Positions 11,820 to 22,999 of a stretch of 64,000 nucleotides of DNA are shown here, one piece after another (position 1 is the stretch's first letter; each line of letters opens with the position of its first letter). The stretch is from NCBI GenBank assembly GCA_963556255.1, contig OY744614.1, positions 34,954,179 through 35,018,178 on the forward strand, given 5' to 3'. The position numbers and the translations under genes are program-made. Below the pieces are notes generated by a model, which made no database searches, was not told the origin of the DNA, and worked only from the letters and a program-made list of their open reading frames with translations. The DNA comes from Allolobophora icterica. Taxonomy: Eukaryota > Annelida > Clitellata > Crassiclitellata > Lumbricidae.

Positions 11820-12225
11820 GGAAGCTAGCTAGCAGGCGCAGCCGCATAGCGGCTAGGCAGCTCACCAGCATCAGGTTTATCAGCAAGATCTTTCCACTCA
11901 GTGGAGAAACCTTGGACTACCAGCATCCCTCTCAACTCTCAGTAAACTATCAGCAAGATCTTTCCACTCAGTGGAGAAAACCTCGGGCTATCAGCATCCT
12001 TCTCAATAGGCTGACCCACCAAGCTGGTCTGCTGGTTATGAGTCAACGCAGATCGTCCCAGTTAATGAGAGATTGACTCAGACAGACACTAAATGTGGAG
12101 GTGTGATCACCGATCCATTAATAGAAATCCGTGGTTGTGACCAACGGTTGTGGCTTGTATGCTCCTCTGCGGGTGGAGACAGATCTTGGCCTTACGTTGA
12201 CGCAAAGATAAGTAAGTAAGTTAAT
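11820..12225 (+). mobile_element. SINE-like insertion with internal 65-bp direct repeat and (AAGT)n end
   Basis: Two near-identical segments (ATCAGCAAGATCTTTCCACT..., at about 11878 and 11948) lie inside the hAT element. The insert ends with GATAAGTAAGTAAGT at 12207-12221. The start has a weak A-box-like stretch. The family is not recognised. Confidence 0.45.
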
Positions 12226-12516
12226 AACTCAATGGCCCACCTTAAGTTAAACAAAACTTTAGCTCATATATATTTGCTATCAAAACTTGTGCGCGGAATT
12301 TTGAAACTGCTGCGCGGCATTTTCCAATGAGCTGCGCGGCCGCGCAGCCGCGCAGCTTAGAGGGAACGTTGACGGCAAAGCATGATGACAATGCATGACG
12401 ACAATACTGAGTCACTTGAAATAATCTTAGTATACAACGGCTCTACACACACGTGTCCGTCGTTCCTGCAGGTTCAGTAAGCATAGTTTTACTGGACGGT
12501 CGGTGGTCAAATCAAC

Positions 12517-12891
12517 TGGTCAAGCCCATGTGAATATGCTGGTCAAGCCCATGTGAATATGCTGGTCAAGACCTGGTGAATAAGCTGGTCAAGCAACGGT
12601 GAATAAGCTAGTAAAGCCCCTGTGAATAAGTTGGTCAAGCTCCTGTGAATAAGCTGGTCAAGACCCGGTGAACAAACTGGACAAGCCCCTGTGAATGAGC
12701 TGGTCAAGCAACGGTGAATAAGCTGGTCAAGACCCGGTGAACAAGCTGGACAAGCCCCTGTGAATAAGCTGGTCAAGCTCCTGTGAATAAGCTGGTCAAG
12801 CCCCTTTGAATAAGCTGGTCAAGCCCCTTTGAATAAGCTGGTCAAGCAACGGTGAATAAGCTGGTTAAGCAACGGTGAATAAGCTGGTCTC
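12517..12891. repeat. 23-bp minisatellite (CTGGTCAAGCCCCTGTGAATAAG)-type
   Basis: About 16 imperfect 23-bp units, with variants AACGGT, ACCCGG and CCCTTT in the middle. A lone unit recurs at 13763-13786. Confidence 0.95.
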
Positions 12892-14040
12892 CCTGACGAC
12901 CGCTTTTTGATTGACGCTGAGAAATTTCGGAGATTAACAAACGCATTAGGCCTACGTTAAATTTGTTGGTGCAATTTATTATACTGAACGGTCGTTCGAT
13001 GATTCTTAAATCATTGAGATGGAGGAGAGGAAGGAGGAGAGGGGCCAAATTAAACAAATAGTATTTAACATCACTTATGCTATTGGGCAGAAAGCGACTC
13101 TGATTACTAGAGTGGAGCTATAAAAAATTTCCTGAAGGTAGGAAGGTTTCTGAATGGCCTCTTATAACTATAGATTGGATGTGTGTACCTTTTGTGAAAA
13201 CAAATAAGTTTCAAATCAGCCATTAAACTCTGGAAACACATACAACAAACATCTGTCGTGAAGAGCCTCTGAGTGCACGTGCTTATGTCAATATTTATGA
13301 GCTTGTCGAAACGAATTGATAAGCAGTTTATTAGCCAAGCGTATTCGTGTGTAAACTTTTTAATACCTTTATGATCATGTTCAGTATTGATTTAGCGATT
13401 CAGTTATTAGTTAAATTTTATTGCATTTGTTAGCATCGTGTTTATTCTTAGTTTTGAAATTGGCCTACAATTGAAGATAAAATATATTATTATGGACTAG
13501 AATGAAGCACGTTCAGATGGATAATATGATGTCATTATGCTGCAGTGCATATGGTAGGCTATAGTATGTTGTAGCATGGCACTGTACTGTATGGTACGTG
13601 TTGTATGGTATGGTATTGTTATTGCATGTTAAAGGATGTTGTGGAGTCGTATCGTATTCACAGTGGTCATCAGAAATTTGCATGGTACCGTTTCCAGAGA
13701 AACTATATGCTTCAGAATGCGCTCTCGACGCTGGTATATGTTAATTCCTTTACTAGAACCTCTGGTCAAGCAACGGTGAATAAGCTGTCGACATGCTCAT
13801 AAATGTTGACATAAGCACGTGCACTCAGAGGCTGGTATATGTTAGTTCCTTTACTAGAAAAAGTTCGTAACTACGCAAGACAATGCTCAGAAAACTACAT
13901 ATGCAAGACAATGCTCAGAAAACTATCAGTCAAGACCTGCGAATTGATCCAACGGATAGAGCCAACCTACAGATAGGCCTATATTGACACTAAGTTCAGC
14001 GTTCCAGCACCACGTGACATTGAGGAAGAGGTCATACCGT
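12892..14040. other. Stretch with a 45-bp inverted repeat pair and duplicated segments
   Basis: 13264-13308 and 13789-13833 are inverted copies with 2 mismatches in 45. A 29-bp segment beginning GCTGGTATATGTTA occurs at 13729 and 13831. A 29-bp tandem duplication (CAAGACAATGCTCAGAAAAC...) lies at 13875-13930. No gene recognised. Confidence 0.7.
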
Positions 14041-14047
14041 AAAGGCT

Positions 14048-14674
14048 GTGACTAGCGGATCGCCAGGCGGCCCGCTAGTATTTCGAAACTTGCGGGCCAC
14101 CTGGCGGTCCGCTAGTCAATAGGATATTTTGTGACTAGCGGACCGCCAGACGGCCCTGAAATTTCAAATACTAGCGGGCCGCCAGTAATGTGATTGCGCC
14201 AGAAGCCCTTTCAAATCCGAATCCTTGGGCCAAAACATTGGCTACACTAACCCTAAGACTAACCCTAAACGTCTGAAACCTGTAGCTGAAAGACCCCAGT
14301 GGGGACGGTTGCTTTGTCCTTCGTTTTTTATACTTTCTGCGGCCATAGGCCCCGCTTCGTGCAGAATAATCGCAGCGAGGAATACCGCAGTTCATTCTTG
14401 GCACGTGCAGCCTTCTTCTGCGCATACTTTTTCTTATAACATCTTGGCGTCACGCATTGTAAGAATACTAAACTTACTCGGTTCATACAGTTTTTTGGAA
14501 TTTTCTAAGCCTTTAAAGGTAAAAAATTTGACCAACATAAATGAAACTGTCCGTAACGGCCGCCATGTTGCTTATGAAAGTAGCCACGTTCTGGAATCAC
14601 GTGAGGTCTTACACGTGACTGGCGGCCCGCTAGTTTTTGGAAACTTGTGGGCCGCCTGGCGGTCCGCTAGTCAC
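14048..14674. mobile_element. Foldback element with nested GTGACTAGCGG palindromes
   Basis: The left end (14048-14120) is itself a near-perfect hairpin: TGACTAGCGGATCGCCAGG pairs with CCTGGCGGTCCGCTAGTCA. A second partial unit follows at 14132-14192. The right end (14613-14674) carries the same palindrome and closes with CCGCTAGTCAC. The interior (14193-14612) holds two CTAACCCTAA telomere-like motifs at 14247-14268 and an open reading without domains. No clear target duplication. Confidence 0.8.
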
Positions 14675-14877
14675 TTCGTACCGGTATTGCATGTTGCATG
14701 GTAAGGTATAGTGTCCCGTCGTACGATCGTCCTATCATGTCCTACTGTATGGTGTGAAGTGAATTCGGACAATAGAGGTTACTGCTTTCCTCGTTCTGCT
14801 GGGTAATGTCACTCGGGTGACCTGGTTGCCCCGCTGACCGAACTTCTGCGGCCCAGTATAATAGAGGGTTTCCTGTT
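14675..14877. other. Unassigned stretch
   Basis: No gene recognised. Confidence 0.5.
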
Positions 14878-14879
14878 GT

Positions 14880-14912
<33 letters not shown>

Positions 14913-14932
14913 TGTATATATATATATATATA
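14878..14932. repeat. (TATATG)n/(TA)n microsatellite
   Basis: Short TATG/TA array immediately before a LINE-tail GGCGCTATATAAA motif. Confidence 0.9.
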
Positions 14933-14934
14933 GT

Positions 14935-14992
14935 TTCTCGCGAAATGGCGCTATATAAATTTGCACTTAAAATTAAAATTACTGCAAGCAGG
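14935..14992 (+). mobile_element. LINE/SINE 3' tail copy
   Basis: AAATGGCGCTATATAAATTT followed by A-rich AAATTAAAATTACTGC. It is the plus-orientation version of the common tail. Confidence 0.6.
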
Positions 14993-15370
14993 TAAGAATA
15001 GATGCAAGCAGGGGAAGTGTTGTGCATACCTTCGCCTGATTCTTTCGCTGGCCTTATATCCATCTCCAAGGACGAAGCCTCCGCTTCTTTGGTGGCCATT
15101 GCTCCTCAGATCCTTCGGACAGGAACACCGTATCACCGATCGCTGTTTCTCTTGAACACTTGTTGTAACACCAGCAATCCAGTTCTTATGTTCGCTCAGC
15201 CACGGAATTTATTCGACTGCGGAATTGTATCGGAATCCGTTTAGTCCTCCACACAGAATTCTGAATTACCTGTTCATAAGACAAACGACTTATATATCAT
15301 GACCATGTGCACCGTCCCAAAAAAAACAACACGTAGGCCTACACTTGTCTACGCAGATCTTTATGGACCA
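14993..15370. other. Unassigned stretch
   Basis: No gene recognised. Overlapping short readings on both strands show no domains. Confidence 0.5.
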
Positions 15371-15945
15371 ATGCATGCATGCATACATATATATACGTAC
15401 GTACATATACATACATACATACATACATATACATACATACATACATACATACATACATACATACATACATACATACATACATACATACATACATACATAC
15501 ATACATACATACATACATACATACATACATACATACATACATACATACATACATACATGCATACATACATACATATACACAAATACATAATTGCATACAT
15601 ACATACATACATAATTACGTACATACATAATTGCATACATACATACATACATACATAATTACTTACATACATAATTACTTACATACGTACGTACAACGTC
15701 GTACATACATGCATACATATATGTACACATATAGATGCATAGTTGCATACCTACAAATACACATACATGGATACATACACACAATCATACATACATACAT
15801 ACATACATACATACATACATACATACATACATACATACATACATACATACATACATACATACATACATACATACATGCATACATGCATGCACACACACAC
15901 ATACGTACGTACATATACACATACATATACACAGATACATTTATA
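15371..15945. repeat. (ACAT)n array, about 570 bp
   Basis: Two long pure ACAT blocks (15405-15560 and 15787-15877) joined by interrupted ACAT/TAATT units. The many Tyr/His/Ile/Thr readings on plus and Tyr/Val/Cys/Met readings on minus are shadows. Confidence 0.97.
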
Positions 15946-16420
15946 CATACAGGAACACGTACGCGGTAGTGCTGATATGATAGGTTTCCGTAGGCTCTCT
16001 ATTCCATGCAGGAGCGAAGTACAAAGGGACGACTCTACCTGGCAGACCTTGAGGCTGGCTATTCTGCCAACCTCACTTGCTCAGCGTAAATCAGTTGCCT
16101 TTACATAGGCCAGCTTGCTGGTAGCGCTGTTTACAATCGGATAATTAGACGTGTTTAGAATGCTTAGGCATATATGTGTCTCTTTGCTTGAGTTTACTTG
16201 CGTATATATCCTTGTGTATGTGTAAATATGTGCTTCTGTTTTCTATAACCTCTGGGTCTGGCATTTCTGAACAAGAAGCTTTCACGTAGAAACACATTCG
16301 ATTGTGTAATCACTTTCTTTAGATACCAATGTCAATGTAATAAAACAAAATGAGAAACCGGTTTAGAACGAATCCCACTCCAGTCCACATCTAATGCATG
16401 ACCGACGTCGTTATTAATCG
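15946..16420. other. Unassigned stretch
   Basis: No gene recognised. Confidence 0.5.
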
Positions 16421-16424
16421 CCTT

Positions 16425-16566
16425 CACTTGCATAGAGGTTAATCTGTTAGACTTTCAACCTAAAGGTCGCAGGTCCAGGTTCCCAAGGGCAGAAACCTGT
16501 CTAGAACATTCTGCTCCAAATGCATTCCCTTGGGGATTAATTATAGTCGGTTAAACGACACACGGT
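16425..16566 (+). mobile_element. tRNA-derived SINE-like segment
   Basis: A tRNA-like head with A-box-like GGTTAATCTGTTAGAC and B-box-like CAGGTCCAGGTTCCC. The 3' part is noncoding and is cut by the element at 16575. Confidence 0.5.
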
Positions 16567-16574
16567 GTTAAAGG

Positions 16575-16984
16575 AAGCGGCGTAGCGAGGATATTTTACG
16601 AACTATGAAATTGGCGCCATCTCCCTGTTTTATTTATTTCACATTTTCCAAATGCATCGAATGGCAATTTTAAGTTTAATGAAATAAAATATGAAAAATA
16701 CATAGTATATAATATATAATTATGGTGTCCCTTAGTGCTCAATATATGTAGTGCTCAACGGGGCGCCAAAATCATACCTGACAACTGGTTTGTAAGTAAT
16801 GAGGATATAACTGGATACTTTTGGAAGCCAAGATTAAATCTTGAAAACTTATTTGGAATAAATCAGTTAAAATTGCATCAAAATTAAGAGTAAAATTATT
16901 TATTTTAACCATGATTTTGGCGCCCCTTCCTTTGGCACCCGGAGACACATGTCCCGCACTGTAGCCCCTATAGCTATGCCTCTG
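16575..16984. mobile_element. hAT-type MITE with perfect 8-bp duplication
   Basis: Starts AAGCGGCGTAGCGAGG and ends CCCTATAGCTATGCCTCTG, which are imperfect inverted ends. Both flanks carry GTTAAAGG (16567-16574 and 16985-16992). Length is 410 bp, AT-rich interior, noncoding. Confidence 0.88.
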
Positions 16985-17021
16985 GTTAAAGGTAGGCTAC
17001 CTCGGGCTCCTCTACTCATCA

Positions 17022-17315
17022 CCCCACAGGCTTTCCACTCCAAACTGAAAACTCACCTCTTCAAGATTTCCTATCCTAATCCATCAGATCCTCTGCCTTC
17101 CAAGCTATCTCGTTCGCAACGAAACCTTCCGTAACAGCTGCTCTGCCTCTCTCTGGTCTCTCTGGCAACCGGACTCGGACCACCAACGGACATCGATATC
17201 TGGACGACCCCTCGGATACGTCACAGCGCTCGTGAGTAAGCTGGTGCTTTGCGCTGAGCTTTACAGTGGCGCTTTAGAAAATTGGAGATTACGATTACGA
17301 TTACGATTAGGCTAA
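17022..17315 (+). mobile_element. L2/CR1-like LINE 3' end (RT C-terminus plus (GATTAC)n tail)
   Basis: The plus strand encodes FHSKLKTHLFKISYP at 17035-17080, the usual C-terminal phrase of L2/CR1-type LINE proteins. A noncoding segment follows, with CAGCGCTCGTGAGTAAGCTG, then AGTGGCGCTTTAGAAAATTG, then four GATTAC-type units ending at 17310. This copy ties the orphan tails elsewhere in the window to a LINE. It is heavily 5'-truncated. Confidence 0.8.
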
Positions 17316-17835
17316 CGGTCCCGCTAACCGTAAAGCTAGCTGTGAACCTTACTGAAATCTATCAGTATTTGCAATACACTCTAATCAACTACTGGGATTT
17401 TGATTGACAAGCTTTGTTATCAGTGTACGGTTCATGCACAATGCACACACAAAGACACAAACACACACATACAAACACACACACACATATAATATTACGC
17501 TATTAGAGAGTGAGTGACAGAGATAAAGACGTCAGACAAGCAGTCTTAGACATACAGACAACCGCACAGGAAGGTATAGGGCTTGATAAAGCACTCTTTA
17601 GTGATGACCTTCGATGCGCAGCTTTAGAAGTATAAGTTATAATCAGCTAATCACTGATTAGTATACGGAGCGCCATTTGTCTCATATTATGGAAACGATT
17701 GGTTTACATTCAAAGTCTGTAAATAATAAAACTGTAACAACTGATGATTCTTATATAGCGCCATTTAAATTACCTAATAAGTTGAGGTCGATGGATGTAT
17801 GCAATGTAAAATAATTTAAGAAAACCGGTGTAATA
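17316..17835. other. Unassigned stretch
   Basis: No gene recognised. Short (ACAC)n at 17445-17490 and a tail-like TATATAGCGCCATTTAAATT at 17752-17771. Confidence 0.5.
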
Positions 17836-17837
17836 AT

Positions 17838-18045
17838 TCATCATCATCATGATCAGTTCCTGACGCCAGCCATTTGGCGGCGATGGGTACGAATAAATTA
17901 TATCCATTGTCCTCGGTCATTTGTCAAGTCTATTGTCCCCCTTGGTGTTAGTCCAAATGATGTTATGTCCTCATTTATATTACCGTACCTATCCAGCGTA
18001 GTCTTGGTCTGCCTTTGTGTCTTTGTCCTTTCAAACACAGGGAAC
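17838..18045 (-). mobile_element. LINE RT C-terminal remnant with (GAT)-type tail
   Basis: On the minus strand the phrase NINEDITSFGLTPRGTIDLT continues as DRGQW, then a stop, then FIRTHRRQ. A second copy lies on the plus strand at 23470-23640. Both end in a GAT/ATC repeat. The RPR..W-like lead-in and the DRGQW phrase fit the C-terminus of a LINE reverse transcriptase. It contains stops, so it is decayed. Confidence 0.6.
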
Positions 18046-18094
18046 ATGTGTGACAAGGCCTAGCAACCAACCGCGCTCCAAACTTACCTCAAAG

Positions 18095-18205
18095 TAATAG
18101 TAATTGCAAACTCCAAATGTCTAAAACACCATTTGAAAGATAAGCGCAGGGCACCAATTTATCCACTAGCGTTGAGTAAGAACCTAAGTAAGGTCCCAGT
18201 TCAGT
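18095..18205 (-). mobile_element. LINE/SINE 3' tail copy, diverged
   Basis: AATGTCTAAAACACCATTTG followed by AGATAAGCGCAGGGCACCAA and CACTAGCGTTGAGTAAGAAC. It is collinear with the 5075 copy. Confidence 0.55.
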
Positions 18206-18454
18206 ATCCATCGTTTATCGGTCATAGAAGGGACACAGCCAGAAATTTCTATTGGATTGGTTATCCAGAAGGCTTAACATTATTATGCAACCAGATCGTC
18301 TAGCTGGTTGTCTTTATCTGGCTAACTGAAATAAAAGACTAGATTTGGTCTTCGTGCACGAGCTGTTCAGCTGCTGGACCTAGATTGTCGAAACTGTCTC
18401 GCAGTAATCCTACCTGCTCAGATAAACGTTCTGCTCAGTCGCTTATGTCATTTT

Positions 18455-18498
18455 GTTCTCAACTAAGACTCACCTTTTTCGAATTGCTTATCCTCTAT
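18455..18498 (+). mobile_element. L2/CR1-like LINE RT C-terminal fragment
   Basis: Encodes TKTHLFRIAYP, matching KTHLFKISYP of the copy at 17022. Only this small piece is recognisable. Confidence 0.5.
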
Positions 18499-18499
18499 A

Positions 18500-19170
18500 C
18501 AATCATAGGCTGTCTCTTCGTCGTGTCTCTGTTTGTGTATATGCGGCAGGTGCAATGACGATTATTCGTAGCAGGTGTCGGCACGAAATCGTTCTAAGAA
18601 TTTTCCCTTGCTATATCGCTTTCTCTTTCTCTATTTCCATTTTCTCTTTCTTTCTCTCCGTTTATCTCTGTCTTTTTCTCTCTGTCTGTCTCTGTCTCTT
18701 TCTCATCACTCGCTTGTCAGCGTCTGCAGTCGACTTCACTTCCTTTCTAAATTGGTTTACTCTTTCCATTAACCATTTCAATGTGAAAAACGGAACTCCT
18801 TAACCATCGTCTCCCGCGTCGAACTTAGCATTACAAGATGGGTTTCGGATATCAGCAGGAAATGCCGCATGCTTATTTGTAGAGGTGGGTTGGTTTAACC
18901 GATACCGAACCGATATCGCGATATTCGGACAAGCCCAGCACGACATCTCGTAGTCTGCACTTGCATGGAAAGCCGAGAACCATCAAAAGCCGACGAAATC
19001 GAAACCTCAGCGTACAAATATTATTTTTCGTTCACTGGACACTCCTTAACGTTGTTGAAATTATCGAGTTTGACAGACAGGCCTATTTTTATTTGGAGAC
19101 ATGTATTGAAAGTAGAGGATTGATTCTCGGGCTTGCACAGCCCGTACTCTACTTTGTGTCCCGTTGTACG
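18500..19170. other. Unassigned stretch
   Basis: No gene recognised. TCTCTG-type simple sequence at 18620-18700. Confidence 0.5.
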
Positions 19171-19189
19171 CGTCCAGTTATTGAAACAG

Positions 19190-19765
19190 TGAACGTCGCA
19201 TCTCTTAGTTATGGTAAATGAGGTGGGGGTCTGTATGCACGGTGGGAATTGTCGGGGGTTGGAGGGTTCAACCCACCTAGTCTTTCTTAGGACCACACGG
19301 TTAAGTCTTCATTGGACACCCCAGGGGTCGTTTCCAAACCCCTCAGTTGTGCTAGTGTGATTTAGCATTATCTGACTCCGAGTCTCTGACAAAGAGAAGA
19401 CGTTTCCATGGCGTATCATGTATGCATTTTTAATTTTCTCAACAAAGGAATTGATTTTGATTCGAGTCTGACTTGCAAAACTGCTAGCGTTGAAATCAGT
19501 TGCTTTCAAATTTCGTTGACATCAGTTTGCAAAATACGGATAAAATGTACAAACCCCCTCCCCCCGTCTTTTTTCTATAATTCCTACACTGTCTGTACAT
19601 AATATGCATCGGAAATTCTGGCATCTCTCAGTGATGGTAAATGACAAACAATAGGGGTCTGTACGTAATATGCATCGAATGTTCCGGCATCTCTTAATTG
19701 GGTACATGATTGTATGGGTCTGTAAATGGTATGCATCCGAAGTTCTGGCGTCGTGCACTTTGGTC
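19190..19765. repeat. About 65-bp minisatellite split by a MITE
   Basis: Units start TCTGTA(T/C).TA.TATGCATC and contain GGCATCTCT. Partial and full copies lie at about 19196-19237, 19592-19658, 19659-19720 and 19721-19755. The element at 19238-19591 interrupts the array. Confidence 0.75.
19238..19591. mobile_element. hAT-type MITE, family 'GGTGGGAATTGT', copy 1
   Basis: Starts CACGGTGGGAATTGTCGGGG and ends ATAATTCCTACACTG. Flanks TCTGTATG and TCTGTACA agree at 6 of 8. It is homologous along its length to the better preserved copy at 56638-56979. Noncoding. Confidence 0.8.
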
Positions 19766-19799
19766 CGCGGACTATTAGTCCTCATTAGACCCAATTATT

Positions 19800-20218
19800 T
19801 CACATCAAAATATGCCGTATGACGAATAATTAACAAGGACATGTTCAGCAAAGATTGAACATCCGTCTACCTCGACGTGTTATTAGGGCGTATACTGACG
19901 ACACATGAGTAAGCTAAATTAGCTAATTATTGTTTCGGTCCGCATGAAGGTCGTATACAGAACAGACATTTTAAGAACTGCTAAATAGGCCTATAATACA
20001 AGGTCAATGAACAAATAAAATATAATTTTAATTTTTGACATGCAATTATGTCACAACAAAACAGTGAAATCGGATGGTAAACTTAGAGCATATATAGGAC
20101 AAAAACCAAAAATCGATCTTGACCTCGCTTAATTAAAAAATTTCGAACCGAACCACTTTGAAATTAATATCGACAAAAACCGAAAACTGTTTTACATGTT
20201 GACCAAACTTTAAATAGG
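19800..20218. other. Unassigned AT-rich stretch
   Basis: No gene recognised. Confidence 0.5.
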
Positions 20219-20226
20219 CCTACAAG

Positions 20227-20382
20227 CAGGGCTGTAGTGGTAAAATAAGAGGTGAGTTTGCGCTACAGGTTAGTTTTCCGAAACAAATAAGAGGTGACTA
20301 CATACATTTTGTGAGGTGAGTAAACGGTCTCAAGAGGTGAGTATACGTTGTATACCCGCGATTACCATCGACTACAGCCCTG
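20227..20382. mobile_element. 156-bp hAT-type MITE with perfect 8-bp duplication
   Basis: Starts CAGGGCTGTAGTGG and ends CGACTACAGCCCTG. Both flanks carry CCTACAAG (20219-20226 and 20383-20390). Internal AAGAGGTGAGTA repeats. The right half of another copy is at 56122-56181. Confidence 0.92.
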
Positions 20383-20456
20383 CCTACAAGGAGTTCTGTT
20401 GCCATTTCTGGCTGTTCGCTCTTAACAACACTTCTCTAGTTCAACGATAAAGCGCA

Positions 20457-20561
20457 GAATGAATGAATGAATGAATGAATGAATGAATGAATGAATGAAT
20501 GAATGAATGAATGAATGAATGAATGAATGAATGAATGAATGAATGAATGAATGAATGAATG
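20457..20561. repeat. (GAAT)n microsatellite
   Basis: About 26 nearly pure GAAT units. Confidence 0.98.
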
Positions 20562-21205
20562 AGCGAACCAACGAGGTAACGAATGAATAAAGAAATAAAT
20601 TAATTATTGGGGAACCGCATTTTTTTTCAACTTCGGCATCCGAAGTTGAAAATATCTGACGTCTTACATTTTACATGACCCGATGTTAGTTATTTAGTTA
20701 GAGCCCAATTCGCTCGACTGCACACCCATCAACAACACATGTGGCGGACAGTGTTTGATGTTGGGGAATTACGGCTTAGAACGTAACTAGGCGGGCGTTT
20801 CTGCACCAAGGCCTATGGCAGATGCGGTTAATATGAAACGAATGATGTTCCATATAGGTCAAAGTCAACGTTCATGAAACGCACGCTCTTCTCCAGCGAT
20901 CGCCAGGTGTCGCTAACACTGACCTAAGCTAAACGCCTCTGTCATCCGCTCCATATCTCAAAGCTCGATCCGTAAGCATTAATTTATCACATTACATGCA
21001 AACGGATAGCTATAGCAGGTATCGCTCTAATTAACAAGAATCTAATTATTATTTTATAGTAATTACTAAGCTTTCAGTCAGTCTAGCGGTCGGGCAGACT
21101 TTCTGTCTGTTCGTCCTTATTGCTGCCTTCTGTTTATTTTCTTTGGTGAGTCTTTCTTTCTGTGCGTCCGTCCGTCTGCCTGTCTGTCTGCCTGTCTGTC
21201 TGTAA
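20562..21205. other. Unassigned stretch
   Basis: No gene recognised. CTGTCTG-type simple sequence at 21100-21205. Confidence 0.5.
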
Positions 21206-21206
21206 G

Positions 21207-21535
21207 TTTCACGTGTGTATATGCATGTGCATATGTATATGTATACATATGTATGTATGTATGTATTTGTGTGTGTGCATGCATGTGTGTATGACATGTA
21301 TGTATGCATGTCTGTGTGTAAGTAAGAATGTATGTATGCATGTACGTAGGTATGTATGTATAGGTATATGCGTATGTGTATGTATATTGTATAAATGTAT
21401 GTATAATTGTATGTATGTATGCATGTTTGTATGTATGTATGTACTTTTGCATGTACGTATTTGTGTACGTACGCATGCATACACACATACGTAGGTCTAT
21501 GTATGTACGGATGGATGGTGTACCTGTATGTGTGT
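21207..21535. repeat. Interrupted (ATGT)n array
   Basis: ATGT units with GTGT, ACGT and ATTT variants over about 330 bp. Overlapping readings on both strands are shadows. Confidence 0.95.
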
Positions 21536-21565
21536 ATATACAGTATGTGTGTTAGGCATCTAAAC

Positions 21566-21605
21566 ATTTATATAGCGCATTTTGAACCCTCGGGCGCAAG
21601 CTTAA
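21566..21605 (-). mobile_element. LINE/SINE 3' tail fragment
   Basis: ACATTTATATAGCGCATTTT followed by GAACCCTCGGGCGC. Confidence 0.5.
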
Positions 21606-21709
21606 CAACAACCAACCTCCAGTTAACTTGAGTTAATCATTCAGTTCCAAATGAAATATTAAATCGGTTAATCTACTGTTATATTGTTAAACCAGAGTCA
21701 ATACTTACC

Positions 21710-21876
21710 GAGTCTCAGACGGAGCTGACAGACTTAGAGACTGACATAGCGACTAGCTTATTAACTGACTTAGCGACTGACTAATTAACCGACTTAGCGA
21801 CTGACTAATTAACCGACTTAACGACTGACTTATTAACTGACCTAGCGATTGACTTATTAACTGACTTAGCGACTAA
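21710..21876. repeat. 24-bp minisatellite (GACTTAGCGACTGACTAATTAACC)-type
   Basis: About seven imperfect units, with exact 24-bp spacing for the central ones. Confidence 0.9.
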
Positions 21877-22325
21877 CTATAAGGTTCCTTTGTACTGCAC
21901 GGCTGAAAGTAGTCCCCTATGTTGCTCAAAAGAAACGATAGTGATGGTCTCTCTCTCTCTCTCTAGACGATAGAGCGTAACAAAGCGAGGCAAAGTTCAA
22001 AGTTAACAACAGGCCCACGAAAGCTTACACAGGCAGAACTCTGTATGCACTTACAGCGGACACAGAGAGTTCTCGTCTGACATACACGTAGGCCCTTAAA
22101 CAGATGAATAGACCTATGAGTGCTCAGTCCTCAATCATACAATGGAATAGGCCTGTGTTAAAAATCTTCATAGATAGCCAGCCATTGGTTGAGGACGTAC
22201 ATAGGCCTATATGTTTGAAATAGATATTTGAAAACAAACACTACGCTCGTCATCTCTTGAGTATTCGACTGTTGTAATAAAGGCCGCGGATGAAGGACTA
22301 ATGTTTGAGCATGTATATTATGAGT
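21877..22325. other. Unassigned stretch
   Basis: No gene recognised. Short (CT)n at 21950-21964. AGGCCTA motifs are frequent. Confidence 0.5.
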
Positions 22326-22327
22326 TC

Positions 22328-22749
<422 letters not shown>

Positions 22750-22999
22750 AAGTTTCTCTGTCAGTCTTATTTGAGTATGAAAGACCACGCTGCTCACAGT
22801 GCGTCATCGTCGAGAACGATATATATAGATGATGGATAATCCAAAAGGCTTTGAACTCTGAGAACAGGAATACTTCAAAGAATGTTTTAAAAGAGCACCA
22901 TCTGCCTTCTCTGATCTAGTCCCTGAACTCGGTCACGTGGTGGTCCATGCTTTCGAATTCTTTGATTTCTTTCCTTCGTAGATGTAAATGTTTTTCTAT

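Larger units (their letters stand above)
10595..12371 (-). mobile_element. Internally deleted hAT transposon
   Basis: Perfect 15-bp inverted ends CAACGTTCCCTCTAA / TTAGAGGGAACGTTG. Both flanks carry ACGGCAAA (10587-10594 and 12372-12379), a perfect 8-bp target duplication inside the 13-bp minisatellite. On the minus strand the element holds a BED-type zinc-finger N-terminus (11298-11690) and then a decayed hAT C-terminal dimerisation segment (10990-11110). The catalytic middle of the transposase is missing. A further repeat is inserted near 11820-12225. Length is 1,777 bp. Confidence 0.92.

Noticed and set aside
15290..15969. Many 80-120-codon readings on both strands
   Set aside because: All come from an (ACAT)n array, whose 4-bp period keeps all frames open.
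18878..20215. Larger element between GTGGGTTGGTTTAACCGATA and AACCGAACCACTTTG
   Set aside because: The ends are only loosely complementary and no flanking duplication was found.
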